Source: Xanthostigma xanthostigma (taxonomy: Eukaryota > Arthropoda > Insecta > Raphidioptera > Raphidiidae). Taken from it: a DNA stretch of 64,000 nt. The translations under genes and the position numbers were made by a program. The notes below the pieces were generated by a model that worked only from the letters and a program-made list of their open reading frames with translations, had not been told where the DNA came from and did no database searches. Positions 11,540-21,532 of the stretch are shown one piece after another (within the stretch, counting starts at the first letter, position 1; the number at the start of each line of letters is the position of its first letter). The DNA lies in contig OY754470.1 of assembly GCA_963575645.1 (NCBI GenBank), positions 27,572,501 to 27,636,500 of the forward strand. The letters run 5' to 3'.

Positions 11540-11970
11540 AGGCATTACACATTTATTTAAATAACCGCTAACAGAGAGATCACTATTGTATTGGTATTAA
11601 AATAACACTTCTTTTGTTTAGCTTTACCCACTATTACAAAATAGGTCATTTTATTACCTCAGTACCAGTCATGATGAGTAATTATTTTATAGCAGATCGT
11701 GTAAAATAAAAAGAAATATTTAGATACTTTGAAAAGTATGTTAAATAATCAAAGGTAGGTAAGTATACTGGATACCAGATTTTTGACGCCACTGAAAGTT
11801 TAAAATTGTTCAGTTATATTCAATTCATGATGAATCCCAGCCTCGGCGCCACTGTACTATAATATTTTAATTAATAAATTATTATTTATCAATGCTTTTA
11901 CGTTTCAAACAGGACGTATTTAATTTAAATGTAAACGAATATACAATATTATTCAATTACATAATACTTT

Positions 11971-12499
11971 AAGGTAGTACGAGCACCAAGGTAATTTTAA
12001 ATAAATGGCTTGATTTTTTTTATATTTCGGTAGATGGATATGTTTTCATTGATTTCTCCAAAAGTAGTCGGTGGAAATTAAAAAAAAACTATTTAAATTA
12101 AAGTTTAAACCTTAACAAATTATTGAAAATAAAAAAACCCGTTGTGCCCTACTAATTAAAAAGATATTTAATCTTTTTAATTAAATATCTTTTTAATTAT
12201 TCAGGCACAACGGGTTTTTTTTGTTTTCAATAATTGATTAAAGTTTTAACTTTAATTTAAATAGTTTTTTTTTTAATTTCCTTCGACTAGTTTTGGAGAA
12301 ATTAATGAAAACATATCATCCATCTACCGTTTTACCATAAAGCCAATGTTAAATATGCCTAGTTTCGAAGTCATTTATTTATTTAAATAATCGGGCAACC
12401 CCCCCTAAAACTTTTAGAATTGGTTTAGACTTAGTCCAACTTCATATAAAAAAAAATCAAGCCTTTTATTTAAAATTGCCTTGGTGCTCATACTACCTT
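11971..12499. mobile_element. Large foldback element with AAGGTAGT ends
   Basis: About 529 bp that can fold on itself along most of its length. Outer arms carry AAGGTAGTACGAGCACCAAG (from 11971) and its mirror ending ACTACCTT (12499); inner arms carry ATTATTGAAAATAAAAAAAC and ACCCGTTGTGCC with their complements, around an AT-rich loop near 12170. The arms show scattered substitutions, and the right arm has an insertion of about 100 bp near 12340-12440. No coding capacity. Confidence 0.75.
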
Positions 12500-13186
12500 G
12501 AACTAAATGACAATTGCATAATATTTTAAATCTAGCACAGTTTTTGAGTTTGTAACAAGTATAGTATCGTGTGGTATCTCGTACAGGTCGTGTAGTTGGT
12601 TTGTTGTTCGATATTAAATATTTTTGCGTGCAAGTGTACCAAAAATGCGTTTTTGTTTTATTAAAAATTGCTTTATTGTCAGTGCAGCTAAAGTGATTTA
12701 ATATTAAAAATTACCTTTAGTTAAACCTGTTCCTTCCACAGCTATAAAAAATTATAATAATAAATTCTTTATTTGGGTACAGATGTACAGCGATTTCTAC
12801 ACTACCCCATCAAAATGTTTGTACAAATTTATTATAATTAAATCTTTAAGAACGATAATAATTGACCGTTGAGAATAATAACAGATTGAAAAAAGTAATA
12901 TAAACTTGACAAATATTATTATAAAATGACAGATAAAACAAAAAATATAACAATAATATTATAAGAAAATATAAAACATGGATCACCAATGCTTGAGAAA
13001 ATTAACCCCAATCTATCAACTAAGTGTTAAGTTTTTGCTTTTTTATAGACATTAACAAATTTAGAAAACAGAAATTACAGATTATTTCTATAAAATAGAT
13101 ATTTTACATATACAGATCTAAGATACAAAAAAATATCTTAGATGCAAGTGTTTTAGTCTAAGAAAATTAGTTTCAGAATCGTCGAT
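12500..13186. other. AT-rich stretch, no gene recognised
   Basis: No coding region, RNA gene or repeat boundary that I can support. Confidence 0.4.
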
Positions 13187-13738
13187 CAGACCAAATAATT
13201 CCTGTAGTTTTGAAAGTTGGTACAGTTATTTCTTAAGGTGTCCAGATGAATACCTATACTAAAAGCGGGCATTAAATGTAGTCTTATCTGTAACGGCTGC
13301 CTAGGAGCTTATACTAATGGAGCCCTCATCGATTTTAATGATAAAGATGACGAAGATGAAACACAATTTGATTGATAAGTCGGCATACTCGTGCAAAAAA
13401 ATTTGTTTCATTTTTCAGAATTAAAATTATTGTAAAACGATTTAGCTTCTTATTTTTATCACCTTTAATACTCTGTATCTCCTAAAGTATTGATTGTACA
13501 GTAAAAATGTTTAGACATAATTTATAGGAAATTTAATGTAGATAATTAATGTAGAAGTCACTAAAGAGATATTATAAATACTTTTCGAATCACAAGCAAA
13601 AACCTTGAAAAAGAGACCTTTCCCCCCTCCCCCACCGCCGGCTCGTGTCCCTCCCTCGGGGGCTTTTAGTATATTCATCTGGACACCTTTAGGAATAACT
13701 GTAGCAACTTTCAAAACTACATGAATAATTTGGTCTGA
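13187..13738. mobile_element. Long-TIR MITE with CAGACCAAATAATTC ends
   Basis: Left arm 13187-13262 begins CAGACCAAATAATTCCTGTA and reads AGTTTTGAAAGTTG ... AAGGTGTCCAGATGAATA. The right arm 13668-13738 is its reverse complement, ending AATTATTTGGTCTG... reversed. Arms are about 72 bp with a few mismatches. The interior includes a GC-rich patch (13620-13665) with a run of C and no coding potential. Confidence 0.75.
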
Positions 13739-15293
13739 ATTTTTTAAATTTCCCAGGCTATTTCTTAACTCTTTGATACGAAAAAATCTTTACAGATGAC
13801 AAATATAATATTAGCTCTGAAAGTGATGTGAATGTAATAACATCACAAAAGCTATTATGAATGTCATTTATTTTTTTAATTATGAAAAATCGCAACTATT
13901 TAGACAAATTTTAATTACGATGTTCCGATAAAAAAATTATTAAGTTTTTACAAAGTACAGAAAACAAAACCACAAATAAAAAGCTACATAATATATAATA
14001 AATAGACAAAATAATAAAATTTATAACCTAAAAATGTCAACATAATTAATCTTAGTTATAAACATCAAAATTCAAATATTGAAATAAACATACTAACGTT
14101 GTTATGGTTTAAAATTAAAAATCATAATAAACTCGTAAATTAATTGTTTTGGTACAATTTCCAAGTAAATCACCGTAGTTACTTCCAGAAACTCAATTTT
14201 ATGAGTTCACTCTCGTACGTAATTTCAGCATATTGGGGATTCATAAAAATAGTTTTAGAATTTTATGCATTTTAGACCTATGGCCTACTGTGCTTTGTTC
14301 CATTCACGTTACTGTACGGGTGTAGTTTTCTACTATTTCGTAATTTTCTATGTATCACGAATATAACATTAAGATGATGATTCATTTACCGCGCTTCATC
14401 TGCGCGTCATTTGTTCGTCTACACCGGCGTCATCTCTTGACAGATCTGTCAAATAAATTATACGTGCTTAAACTTTACTCTCTGTTTTGCTTTACGTGAC
14501 GCGTGATCCATAGAAGGTACATATAATACAATTTACCTAACGATCCTAATCTACTACTCTTATAACACACTCCTTGCACAAGGTGTGCAGTTACATGTAA
14601 TGTAATTATGACGTTTGTAGATCGACGATGATTTTTTGAAATTTAAAATTCGCGCCTATTATATTCTTGCAGAAGAATCGTGTCATAAATCTACTTACTC
14701 CATATATTTAATAATTTACTATATGAAGCATTGTCTATCTACGCAATGTGCGGTGAGTTAAGGCAACAAAGCGTATCGAAACTCTTTTTTCGATGTAAGT
14801 CTCTGATTTCTCCGATGTAAGGATTGGTTGATGTACTTGCATTCAATCTGAATAAAGTATCTCTGTTTCAAAAACTTTGTCTTTTTCTATGACGTTAACA
14901 TGGGCGTACCCAGCTTTTGGCCGCGGAGGGGGCAAAAGAGAAATTTCTTAAACCGGATTCCCCGTGCTTGTTTTGGCCTCCTAGATACGCCAGTACTTAG
15001 GGCTTAAAAAAAGACACAAGTATATGTTTGCACCCTAATAGCTCGATTGCGATTTTATTCCTATGCTCACTATAGAATAAAAGTACATGACTTGCTTGTT
15101 TTAAGAGGAAATTTCCCAGTTTTGTTGGGTTGCGCAAAACGTCAAAAAATGTGATTTGACAATTACTTTTGACTGTGATCACGTCATAATTACAGTTTAC
15201 ATACATCAGAAGCATTCTAATGTCGTCTTCAAACTCCCTATCATCTAGAACATTAGATTGTACTCACGCGTCACATAAACACAAATGCTTAAT
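13739..15293. other. AT-rich stretch, no gene recognised
   Basis: No supported gene. A segment around 14901-14993 has a GGGCGTACCCAGC start and a GATACGCCAGT end and could be a degraded hAT derivative, but no convincing TSD is present. Confidence 0.4.
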
Positions 15294-15297
15294 CTAC
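15294..15297. other. 5' target site duplication (CTAC)
   Basis: CTAC directly precedes the 5' LTR and is repeated at 22713-22716 directly after the 3' LTR. A 4-bp duplication fits Ty3/gypsy integrases. Confidence 0.85.
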
Positions 15298-16226
15298 TGT
15301 AACGGTTAACAATTGGAGGCCCCCGAAAAAAATAATAGATCGAGCCTATGTTATAAAAAAAAGTCAAAATCTGGCTTTTAATACCGTTGTGTAGAATGGA
15401 CGAGCGCCAGACGACAGAGCGGATCAGGTTTGAATACGCGCGAATGAATGAGTGTGACTGAGAAGGCCAGTCGACTGTGATGCGTGCAAGTGAGCTCGTT
15501 GTTGTTAGTTTCTGTCGCGATCTGGTCTGGAGGGCGGACAGAATCGGTTGGCGAGACAGCTAGGAGAGGACGGCGAGCCGTGACAGCGGCCACATGTATG
15601 CGAGATACGCGATTTTTTTTGAGATGAGAAAATGATGTTTTGTGGATGATTGTGTTGGAATGGAACGTTTTTGGTTGGATTTTTAATATTTTGGCGCTTG
15701 TTTTGGAGTGTTGAATTTTGGATAGGTCGTTTTTGGATTGACGATTTGTCTATTTTGGATTTGAGATTGGATTTTTTTTTGGTTGTCGGATTTTGCTGGA
15801 GTTTGGATTCGCTGTTTGTTGTTTTTTTTGACTTCTTGGCTCTTTTTAAAGAAAAAAAAAAAATTCGTAATAATTATTAAAAAGACCTCACGGTGCTGCC
15901 AGTGGCGGGCCTGTCTTTTGGCGTGGTTGACACCGCTGATTTTAATGTGTTACCTGTGTGTTCTAGAAATTGAATTGTCAGTCTTGTAGTTGGATTAAGT
16001 ATGGGGTATTTTCTTAGATGATTCAATTTTGTGTTTTGTCTGAAATTTGGTTTTATGGTTAATTGGTTGGAAAGGATTTCTAGAATCTTTTTCTCGCACA
16101 CAATCTTGGACCGTTTGTGTTGCCTCGTATGGTCTTTTTGTCCTGGCGCCCTTTTCTGACATCAGTCGGTACGACACATACGATATTAAATATTCTCGAG
16201 ATTGAAAATAGATTCCTTGTTTTTTT

Positions 16227-16235
16227 TATATAAAA
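16227..16235 (+). promoter_or_regulatory. Candidate LTR TATA box
   Basis: TATATAAAA lies in the 5' LTR, 162 bp upstream of the AATAAA signal and 251 bp from the LTR end; the duplicate is at 22462-22470 in the 3' LTR. This order (TATA, then poly(A) signal, then LTR end) is the expected U3-R-U5 arrangement. No start-site evidence is available from sequence alone. Confidence 0.45.
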
Positions 16236-16396
16236 TATTTTTGAAAATACTAAAAAACGGTTTTGATTGTGTTTGTCTTTATTTGTCGAGTGGTAGGTGG
16301 TAGGATTTTATTTCAGGCATTTGCCTGTGTCAATTTTGAGTGTTTTCTTTATTAGTTAAAATTTTTTTAAGGCGCCCTTTTAAGCACGTTTGCCCA

Positions 16397-16402
16397 AATA
16401 AA
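16397..16402 (+). terminator. Candidate LTR polyadenylation signal
   Basis: AATAAA followed by an unbroken A-run to 16422; in the 3' LTR the same signal is at 22632-22637, where it would act for the genomic transcript. Confidence 0.45.
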
Positions 16403-16482
16403 AAAAAAAAAAAAAAAAAAAACGGAACCCACGACCTTTGCGCCGCTGAGCTTAGCTAGCCTGGACTTTTCGTCATACAATT

Positions 16483-16500
16483 TGGCGCCCAACGTGGGGC
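16483..16500 (+). other. Primer binding site for tRNA-Lys
   Basis: TGGCGCCCAACGTGGGGC lies five bases after the 5' LTR. It is complementary to the 3' end of animal tRNA-Lys(CTT) including the CCA, and is the same 18-mer known as the tRNA-Lys1,2 primer site in some retroviruses. Eighteen matching bases beginning TGG directly after an LTR leave little doubt. Confidence 0.93.
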
Positions 16501-16897
16501 CCTCATTTTGAAGTTTTTGGAGAGTGCAATAAACCATTCTTGCAATTTTTTGAAAATATTGCGAAACCTTTTGTTGAATTTTTGTTATTGTTGATTATTC
16601 TTGTTATTTGTTGGGTATTGTTGTTATTGTTGAATATTTATTTATTTATTTATTTATTGTTGTTTTTTTGGAATATTTTCATGGTGTTGAGTTTTAAGGT
16701 TTTGTTGATTTTGGGAAACTCTAAGTTGGTTGTTGTTTTAGTTGAAAAAAAATTTTTTTTTTTCTTCACTTTCCAAACGGAGCTTGATTATTGGCCCTCC
16801 TTGGTTTGGTTGTATTTTATCCTTGGTTTTTGGTGTGTTTTGTGCTTTGATTACTTTTGTATTTGATTAGCTAATAAGCGAGTGGTATAATATTACT
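16501..16897 (+). other. Retrotransposon 5' leader
   Basis: Untranslated leader between the primer binding site and gag, T-rich, with an ATTT microsatellite at 16636-16665. The 108-codon frame here is almost all L, I, F and V from T-rich DNA and is not a gene. Confidence 0.75.
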
Positions 16898-18184
16898 ATG
16901 GATTTGTCGTACGATATAGACGTGGATTGTCTTACTATTAATGAAATCAATTATGAATTATTGATTCGAGGATTTTCTGGTGGCAGTGATGACCTGAAGA
17001 GACGGAAGTGCCTGCGGAGATTGTTGGCTGCCGATCTAAATCGTCCAGGAGTATCTTATACTTGTAACACATTTGACCGAGATGTTGACGGTGCGGAAAT
17101 AGATGTTTGTATCACATCGATTAGTACACTAATAGATTCCTTGTCGGAAGCTGCAGATGCCACATTCTTAGAAATAAGAAGTCGGCTAAACCATATTAAA
17201 GGTCGTCTACTACGAATAAATAATGCTGATCCGGATGTTGTGGCCTTTAAAAACGATAGACTGATCTCAGCTATCTCCTTGGAAGACGATCTGGTGACAA
17301 AAATGGCGGATGCTTCATCAGCTGAGGGCAGTCGGTTTGCGGTCGAGCCTGAGCGACCTGTTGCTACTTTAACCGGTAACAACCGTTCCATGATGGATCC
17401 TGTGGCTGACATGACCGAGGCTGGAACTCCAGCAATGCACTATAGTACGCCGTACCGACAACAAAAAATAATTCCGATTTTTAAATGGGGAGTGTCGTTT
17501 GACGGTCAACAGCCCTTATTCGATTTTTTAGAACGAGTAGAGGAATTGAGAGCTGGTCGTCATGCTTCGAAGGACGACTTGTTTCATGCTGCAGTTGAAC
17601 TGTTCACTGGTGATGCTCTTCTGTGGTATCGGTCCGTGAAGGATAATTTTTGCGATTGGGACTCATTGGTTGACGCTTTGAAGTTGGATTTTTTGCCACC
17701 GGATTATGAGCATGATCTTCTACTTGAAATCTATGCTCGGAAACAGAAGCCTCAAGAGAAGGTTGTAAATTTTATCTCTAGTATTTCGAATTTAATATCG
17801 CGGCTTCGGGTTCCTCCTTGTGAAGAAGAGAAGGTAAAGGTAGTTATTAGAAACATCTTGCCTGCTTACCGTGTGCATTTAGTTCGTAATCAGCTTAAAA
17901 CTGTATCTGAAGTAAGAGATTTCTTAAGAGACTTGGAACCAAATATAATTATTGAAGATGAGTCAGGTCATTGCACAAAAAAGGTGGCGTCATTAAATCC
18001 GGCTATTACAAAGCAGCTACCGGACGTGTCTGCGCTGAGATGTTGGAATTGTCAAGAGGTTGGACACTTACGCTCTGAATGTAAAAAACCTCGATCTCGA
18101 TTTTGTTTTGGTTGTGGAAAGCCAGGTTGTGTTCGGCAATCTTGTCCAATATGTCAGGGAAACGACGAAGGAGGAAGCGCATAG
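16898..18184 (+). CDS. gag: Gag polyprotein of Ty3/gypsy element
   Basis: 428 residues encoding the capsid/nucleocapsid precursor that assembles the virus-like particle. The N-terminal ~180 residues are acidic and unrecognised. Residues around 185-345 (from FKWGVSFDGQQ through ALLWYRS to VKVVIRNILP) fit the retrotransposon gag (capsid) fold. The C-terminus has two zinc knuckles: residues 382-395 are CX2CX4HX4C (CWNCQEVGHLRSEC), while residues 403-416 (CFGCGKPGCVRQSC) have Cys in place of His, an unusual CCCC form. The ATG at 16898 is the first in frame after the leader. The frame ends at TAG 18182-18184, overlapping pol, which is reached by a -1 frameshift at 18157-18163. Confidence 0.93.
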   Translation: MDLSYDIDVDCLTINEINYELLIRGFSGGSDDLKRRKCLRRLLAADLNRPGVSYTCNTFDRDVDGAEIDVCITSISTLIDSLSEAADATFLEIRSRLNHIKGRLLRINNADPDVVAFKNDRLISAISLEDDLVTKMADASSAEGSRFAVEPERPVATLTGNNRSMMDPVADMTEAGTPAMHYSTPYRQQKIIPIFKWGVSFDGQQPLFDFLERVEELRAGRHASKDDLFHAAVELFTGDALLWYRSVKDNFCDWDSLVDALKLDFLPPDYEHDLLLEIYARKQKPQEKVVNFISSISNLISRLRVPPCEEEKVKVVIRNILPAYRVHLVRNQLKTVSEVRDFLRDLEPNIIIEDESGHCTKKVASLNPAITKQLPDVSALRCWNCQEVGHLRSECKKPRSRFCFGCGKPGCVRQSCPICQGNDEGGSA

Positions 18185-18200
18185 GCCATCGCTTTCCTTC
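18157..18200 (+). promoter_or_regulatory. Gag-pol -1 frameshift signal (GGGAAAC plus hairpin)
   Basis: The heptamer GGGAAAC at 18157-18163 is in the correct gag phase (codons GGA at 18158 and AAC at 18161), matching the X XXY YYZ slippery rule. After a four-to-six-base spacer a hairpin can form between GAAGGAGGAAGCG (18167-18179) and CGCTTTCCTTC (18190-18200), with a 10-base loop that contains the gag stop codon. Slipping -1 joins gag to the pol frame, which is closed by a TAA at 18082 and open from 18085. GGGAAAC is a known functional slippery site in some retroviruses. Confidence 0.85.
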
Positions 18201-21200
18201 TTTAAAACAGGCCTACACGCTGGATCGTGACTCACCATCGTGGAAATCGTGGTTGAAAACGGTTTCTAATTTTTGCGCTAAGCCCGTATTTCCTGCTAAT
18301 CTTAACCCTTTGTTGGTTTCTAAGCCTTTTGACAATCGCCCTTATATTTCGGTCAGTATCTTCGACCGCGACTACGTTGCTCTTTTGGATTCGGGCGCGA
18401 GTGATTCGGTGCTAGGTCATGGTGGCCTAAACATTATCAAGTCACTCTATCTTAAGGTGCACAGTTCGTCTGATCAATCTATCCAAACGGCTGATGGAAC
18501 TCCGCAGCGCATTTCGGGTTATGTTTTGTTGCCTATTGTTATTGGTAAATTGCTTCGGTTAATTAAGGTGCTAGTGGTACCTTCTTTGGGTCATTGTCTT
18601 ATCTTGGGTAGTGATTTTTGTCGGGAATTTGGTTTGGTGATTGATTTTCGGGTAAATCGATATTTGGTCGGTAATAAAAATATTTGTGTGATAGACAAAA
18701 CAGCTGGAATGCTGAGGGGGTCTGATGGGGCTTTTGAGGGTATTAAAAGTGGAACAGAACTAGACGATGCTCAGCGTAGGCACTTGGACGGTGTCCTCAA
18801 ACAGTTTGGAAAACTTTCGTGGGTAAATGGCACTAAATTGGGACGTACTGACAAGATCGTACATCACATCGATACGGGAGATGCCTTGCCAATCAAGCAA
18901 CGACAATACCCTTTGTCCCCTTACCTACTGAAACATCTTTATAGCGAGGTGGATGAGATGTTGAAACTTGGTGTTATTCAGAGATCGTCGAGTCCGTGGT
19001 CATCCCCCGTCCTCTTAGTGAAAAAGTCGCAGGGCGACTATCGGTTTTGTTTTGATGGGCGCAAGCTGAATGCCGTCACGAAAAAAGATGCTTACCCTCT
19101 TCCTCGCGTGGACCACATTTTAAACAAACTAGCCGGTGCTAAATATTTGTCAAGCATCGATTTGAAAAGCGCTTTTTGGCAAATTCCTCTCGAAACCACG
19201 TCACGCGAGAAAACCGCTTTTAGTGTTCCGGGTAAGGGTCTCTTTGAATTTTTAGTTATGCCGTTTGGCCTTAACAACGCTCCTCAGACTCAGCAGAGAC
19301 TTATGGATCAGGTTCTGGGACCTGAGTTGGATCCTTATGCATTCGTCTATTTAGACGATATTATCGTTGTTGCCCCGACATTTGAGAAACACATCGAGGT
19401 TCTGTTGGAAGTATACCGTCGATTATCAGAAGCTAAGTTGACTATCAATCCGGAGAAGTGTCGTTTTTGCTTTCCGTCTCTCAAATACTTGGGTTTCGTG
19501 GTTGATCGATGTGGGTTGCGCACCAATCCAGACAAGATTGCTGCGATGGTTGAATATCCCCGTCCTCGGAACTGTACAGAGGTTAAACGCTTTATTGGTA
19601 TGTGCTCTTGGTACAGGCGTTTTATTTTGGATTTTTCAACCTTAACAGCACCCATCACTGCTCTGATAAAGGGACGTCGGAAAGGTCAAGGTATTGTTTG
19701 GACCCCAGAAGCGGAAGACATGTTCCTAAAAATTAAACAGGCTCTTGTATCAGCACCTATTCTTGCGAGCCCAAATTTTCAGCGGCCCTTTACCATCCAG
19801 TGTGATGCCTCTAATGTTGGATTGGGTTGTGTCTTGACCCAAGAGAATGAGGATGGTGTAGAGACACCGATTTCGTATGCCAGCCGAACCTTGTCGGCAG
19901 CCGAAAGAAACTATACGGTTACTGAAAAGGAGTGCCTAGCAGTACTATTTGCAGTGGAGCAGTTTCGTCCTTACATAGAAGGCGTTCGATTTCGTGTTAT
20001 AACGGATCACCACTCGCTGTTATGGCTCCATAGCCTTAAAGATCCTGTCGGACGTCTTGCTCGTTGGTCTGTTAGGCTGCAACAATTTGAATTCGACATT
20101 GTGCATCGAAAGGGTGCGTTGAATGTGGTACCGGACGCTTTGTCGAGGTCGCCGCTTGAAGTATGTTTAGTGAATTTGGATCCCGAAATTTGTGATCGAG
20201 ACCGATGGTACTCGAATTTGAGACGCATTGTGACAGCTAGCCCAGATGATTTCCCGGGATATAATGTGATTGACGGTCGGTTGTATAAGTTTGTATCGTC
20301 GGATTTTGGTGTTAAAAATAATGTGAACTGGAAGTTGATCGTGCCTTCTCGTCAACGGAGGGACGTGTTGCGAGCATGTCATGATGAGCCCACGGCGGCC
20401 CACTTGGGATTTTTTAAGACTGTCAATCGGGTTCGAGAATTGTACTATTGGCCTCGCATGCGTCGGGATATTAAACGGTACGTGCAGAAGTGCAAAGTTT
20501 GCGCCGCTCAGAAGATGACTACCACGGCTCGGCCGGGTTTTATGGGCAGACCAAAACAGGTCTCTCGACCGTGGCAACTCATTGCCACCGACATTATAGG
20601 CCCCCTTCCAAAATCTAAGAGTGGTGCGTCCTACTTATTGGTGGTAACGGATTGGTTTACGAAGTTCACCCTGCTAAAGCCCCTCCGGCATGCCAACGGT
20701 TCGGCGATTGCCAAATTTCTCGAGGAGGAAGTCTTTTTACTCTTCGGCGTTCCACAAATCTTAATGTGTGACAATGGGACTGAGTTCATTAATCAGCGAA
20801 TAAAAGATCTTGTCCGCCAGTATAGTGTTAAGCTGTGGCCGAATGCTCGATATCACGCCCAGGTGAACTTTGTTGAGCGATACAATCGAACCATTGGCGC
20901 TGCCATCCGGTCATATCTTCAGGAGGCTGACCATCGGACGTGGGATCAGGAGATCCAAAAGATAGGTTTTGCTCTCCGAACAGCAGTCAGCGAATCAACC
21001 GGATTCTCGCCAGCATTTCTCAATTTTGGTCGGTTTGTTCCAGCCAGCGGGAGCTATTTCGGTCGCTTAGATGAGTGCGATGAAGTAGACATGGATGCAG
21101 TACGGAACTTGCATGTTCAGGAGCTGGAAGAACTTCCGGAAATCTACCGAACGGTTCAACGCCATCTCACGGAGGCGTACCATAAGAACGTCCGCTCCTA

Positions 21201-21456
21201 TAATAAGGGAAAGCGTCCCGCTGATGTTTATAATGTTGGTGATCGTGTGTGGAAACGACATCATATCATGTCGAGTAATGCTAAGCACGTGGCGGCCAAA
21301 CTTGCTCCAAGATATACCGAAGCTGTTGTTCGGGAGGTAGTGTCAGATTTGATTGTGGAGCTCGCCGATGATTCTGGTGTTAGTTTGGGACGGTGGCACA
21401 CCAAGGATTTGAAACCTTTTCGTACTATTGAATCACATGATGACGAGTCAGACTGA
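18160..21456 (+). CDS. pol: Pol polyprotein: protease, RT, RNase H, integrase
   Basis: About 1098 residues made by frameshift (numbering below counts from the open frame at 18103, which starts on TTG and is not a start). Protease: DSGAS at 96-100. RT: VKKSQGDYRFCFDGRKLN, then the catalytic YLDD at 416-419. RNase H: QCDAS with D568, and ITDHHSLLWL. Integrase: zinc motif H760, H767, C797, C800; catalytic D830 (ATDIIGPL), D890 (CDNGTEF), E925 (VERYNRT), with 34 residues between D890 and E925. The C-terminal tail YNVGDRVWKRHH is a GPY/F-like region. There are no internal stops or missing catalytic residues. It copies the element RNA and integrates the DNA. No env follows. Everything needed for an autonomous element appears present. 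Confidence 0.95.
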   Translation, partial: KRRRRKRIGHRFPSLKQAYTLDRDSPSWKSWLKTVSNFCAKPVFPANLNPLLVSKPFDNRPYISVSIFDRDYVALLDSGASDSVLGHGGLNIIKSLYLKVHSSSDQSIQTADGTPQRISGYVLLPIVIGKLLRLIKVLVVPSLGHCLILGSDFCREFGLVIDFRVNRYLVGNKNICVIDKTAGMLRGSDGAFEGIKSGTELDDAQRRHLDGVLKQFGKLSWVNGTKLGRTDKIVHHIDTGDALPIKQRQYPLSPYLLKHLYSEVDEMLKLGVIQRSSSPWSSPVLLVKKSQGDYRFCFDGRKLNAVTKKDAYPLPRVDHILNKLAGAKYLSSIDLKSAFWQIPLETTSREKTAFSVPGKGLFEFLVMPFGLNNAPQTQQRLMDQVLGPELDPYAFVYLDDIIVVAPTFEKHIEVLLEVYRRLSEAKLTINPEKCRFCFPSLKYLGFVVDRCGLRTNPDKIAAMVEYPRPRNCTEVKRFIGMCSWYRRFILDFSTLTAPITALIKGRRKGQGIVWTPEAEDMFLKIKQALVSAPILASPNFQRPFTIQCDASNVGLGCVLTQENEDGVETPISYASRTLSAAERNYTVTEKECLAVLFAVEQFRPYIEGVRFRVITDHHSLLWLHSLKDPVGRLARWSVRLQQFEFDIVHRKGALNVVPDALSRSPLEVCLVNLDPEICDRDRWYSNLRRIVTASPDDFPGYNVIDGRLYKFVSSDFGVKNNVNWKLIVPSRQRRDVLRACHDEPTAAHLGFFKTVNRVRELYYWPRMRRDIKRYVQKCKVCAAQKMTTTARPGFMGRPKQVSRPWQLIATDIIGPLPKSKSGASYLLVVTDWFTKFTLLKPLRHANGSAIAKFLEEEVFLLFGVPQILMCDNGTEFINQRIKDLVRQYSVKLWPNARYHAQVNFVERYNRTIGAAIRSYLQEADHRTWDQEIQKIGFALRTAVSESTGFSPAFLNFGRFVPASGSYFGRLDECDEVDMDAVRNLHVQELEELPEIYRTVQRHLTEAYHKNVRSYNKGKRPADVYNVGDRVWKRHHIMSSNAKHVAAKLAPRYTEAVVREVVSDLIVELADDSGVSLGRWHTKDLKPFRTIESHDDESD

Positions 21457-21518
21457 GCTGTTGTTCTTTAGTTTGGACACGTGTTGAAAAAATGTTCGCT
21501 TGCTCACATTTTTTTTCC

Positions 21519-21532
21519 AGGGAGAGGGGGAG
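21519..21532 (+). other. Polypurine tract
   Basis: AGGGAGAGGGGGAG directly abuts the 3' LTR start (TGTAACGG), as required for plus-strand DNA priming. Confidence 0.9.

Larger units (their letters stand above)
15298..16477 (+). repeat. 5' LTR
   Basis: 1180 bp, beginning TGTAACGGTTAACAATTGGA and ending TTCGTCATA. It matches 21533-22712 throughout by eye. Open frames inside it (60-76 codons) appear identically in both LTRs and are chance frames. The LTR is T-rich on the plus strand in its second half. The boundary is fixed by the TSD: the next base (C, 16478) belongs to the leader. Confidence 0.93.

Noticed and set aside
14901..14993. Possible small hAT derivative with GGGCGTACCCAGC end
   Set aside because: The other end is a poor match and no 8-bp duplication could be found.
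15378..16177. Five open frames of 60-76 codons, repeated identically at 21613-22412
   Set aside because: They lie wholly in the LTRs, overlap each other on both strands, and are T-rich chance frames; identical pairs only reflect LTR identity.
16540..16866. 108-codon hydrophobic frame before gag
   Set aside because: Composition is dictated by T-rich leader DNA and an ATTT microsatellite; no domain, and it lies in the untranslated leader.
17056..21288. Several antisense frames (61-136 codons) within gag and pol
   Set aside because: Shadows of strong coding frames on the plus strand; no independent support.
21457..21532. Possible env gene after pol
   Set aside because: Only 62 bp separate the pol stop from the polypurine tract, so there is no room for env.
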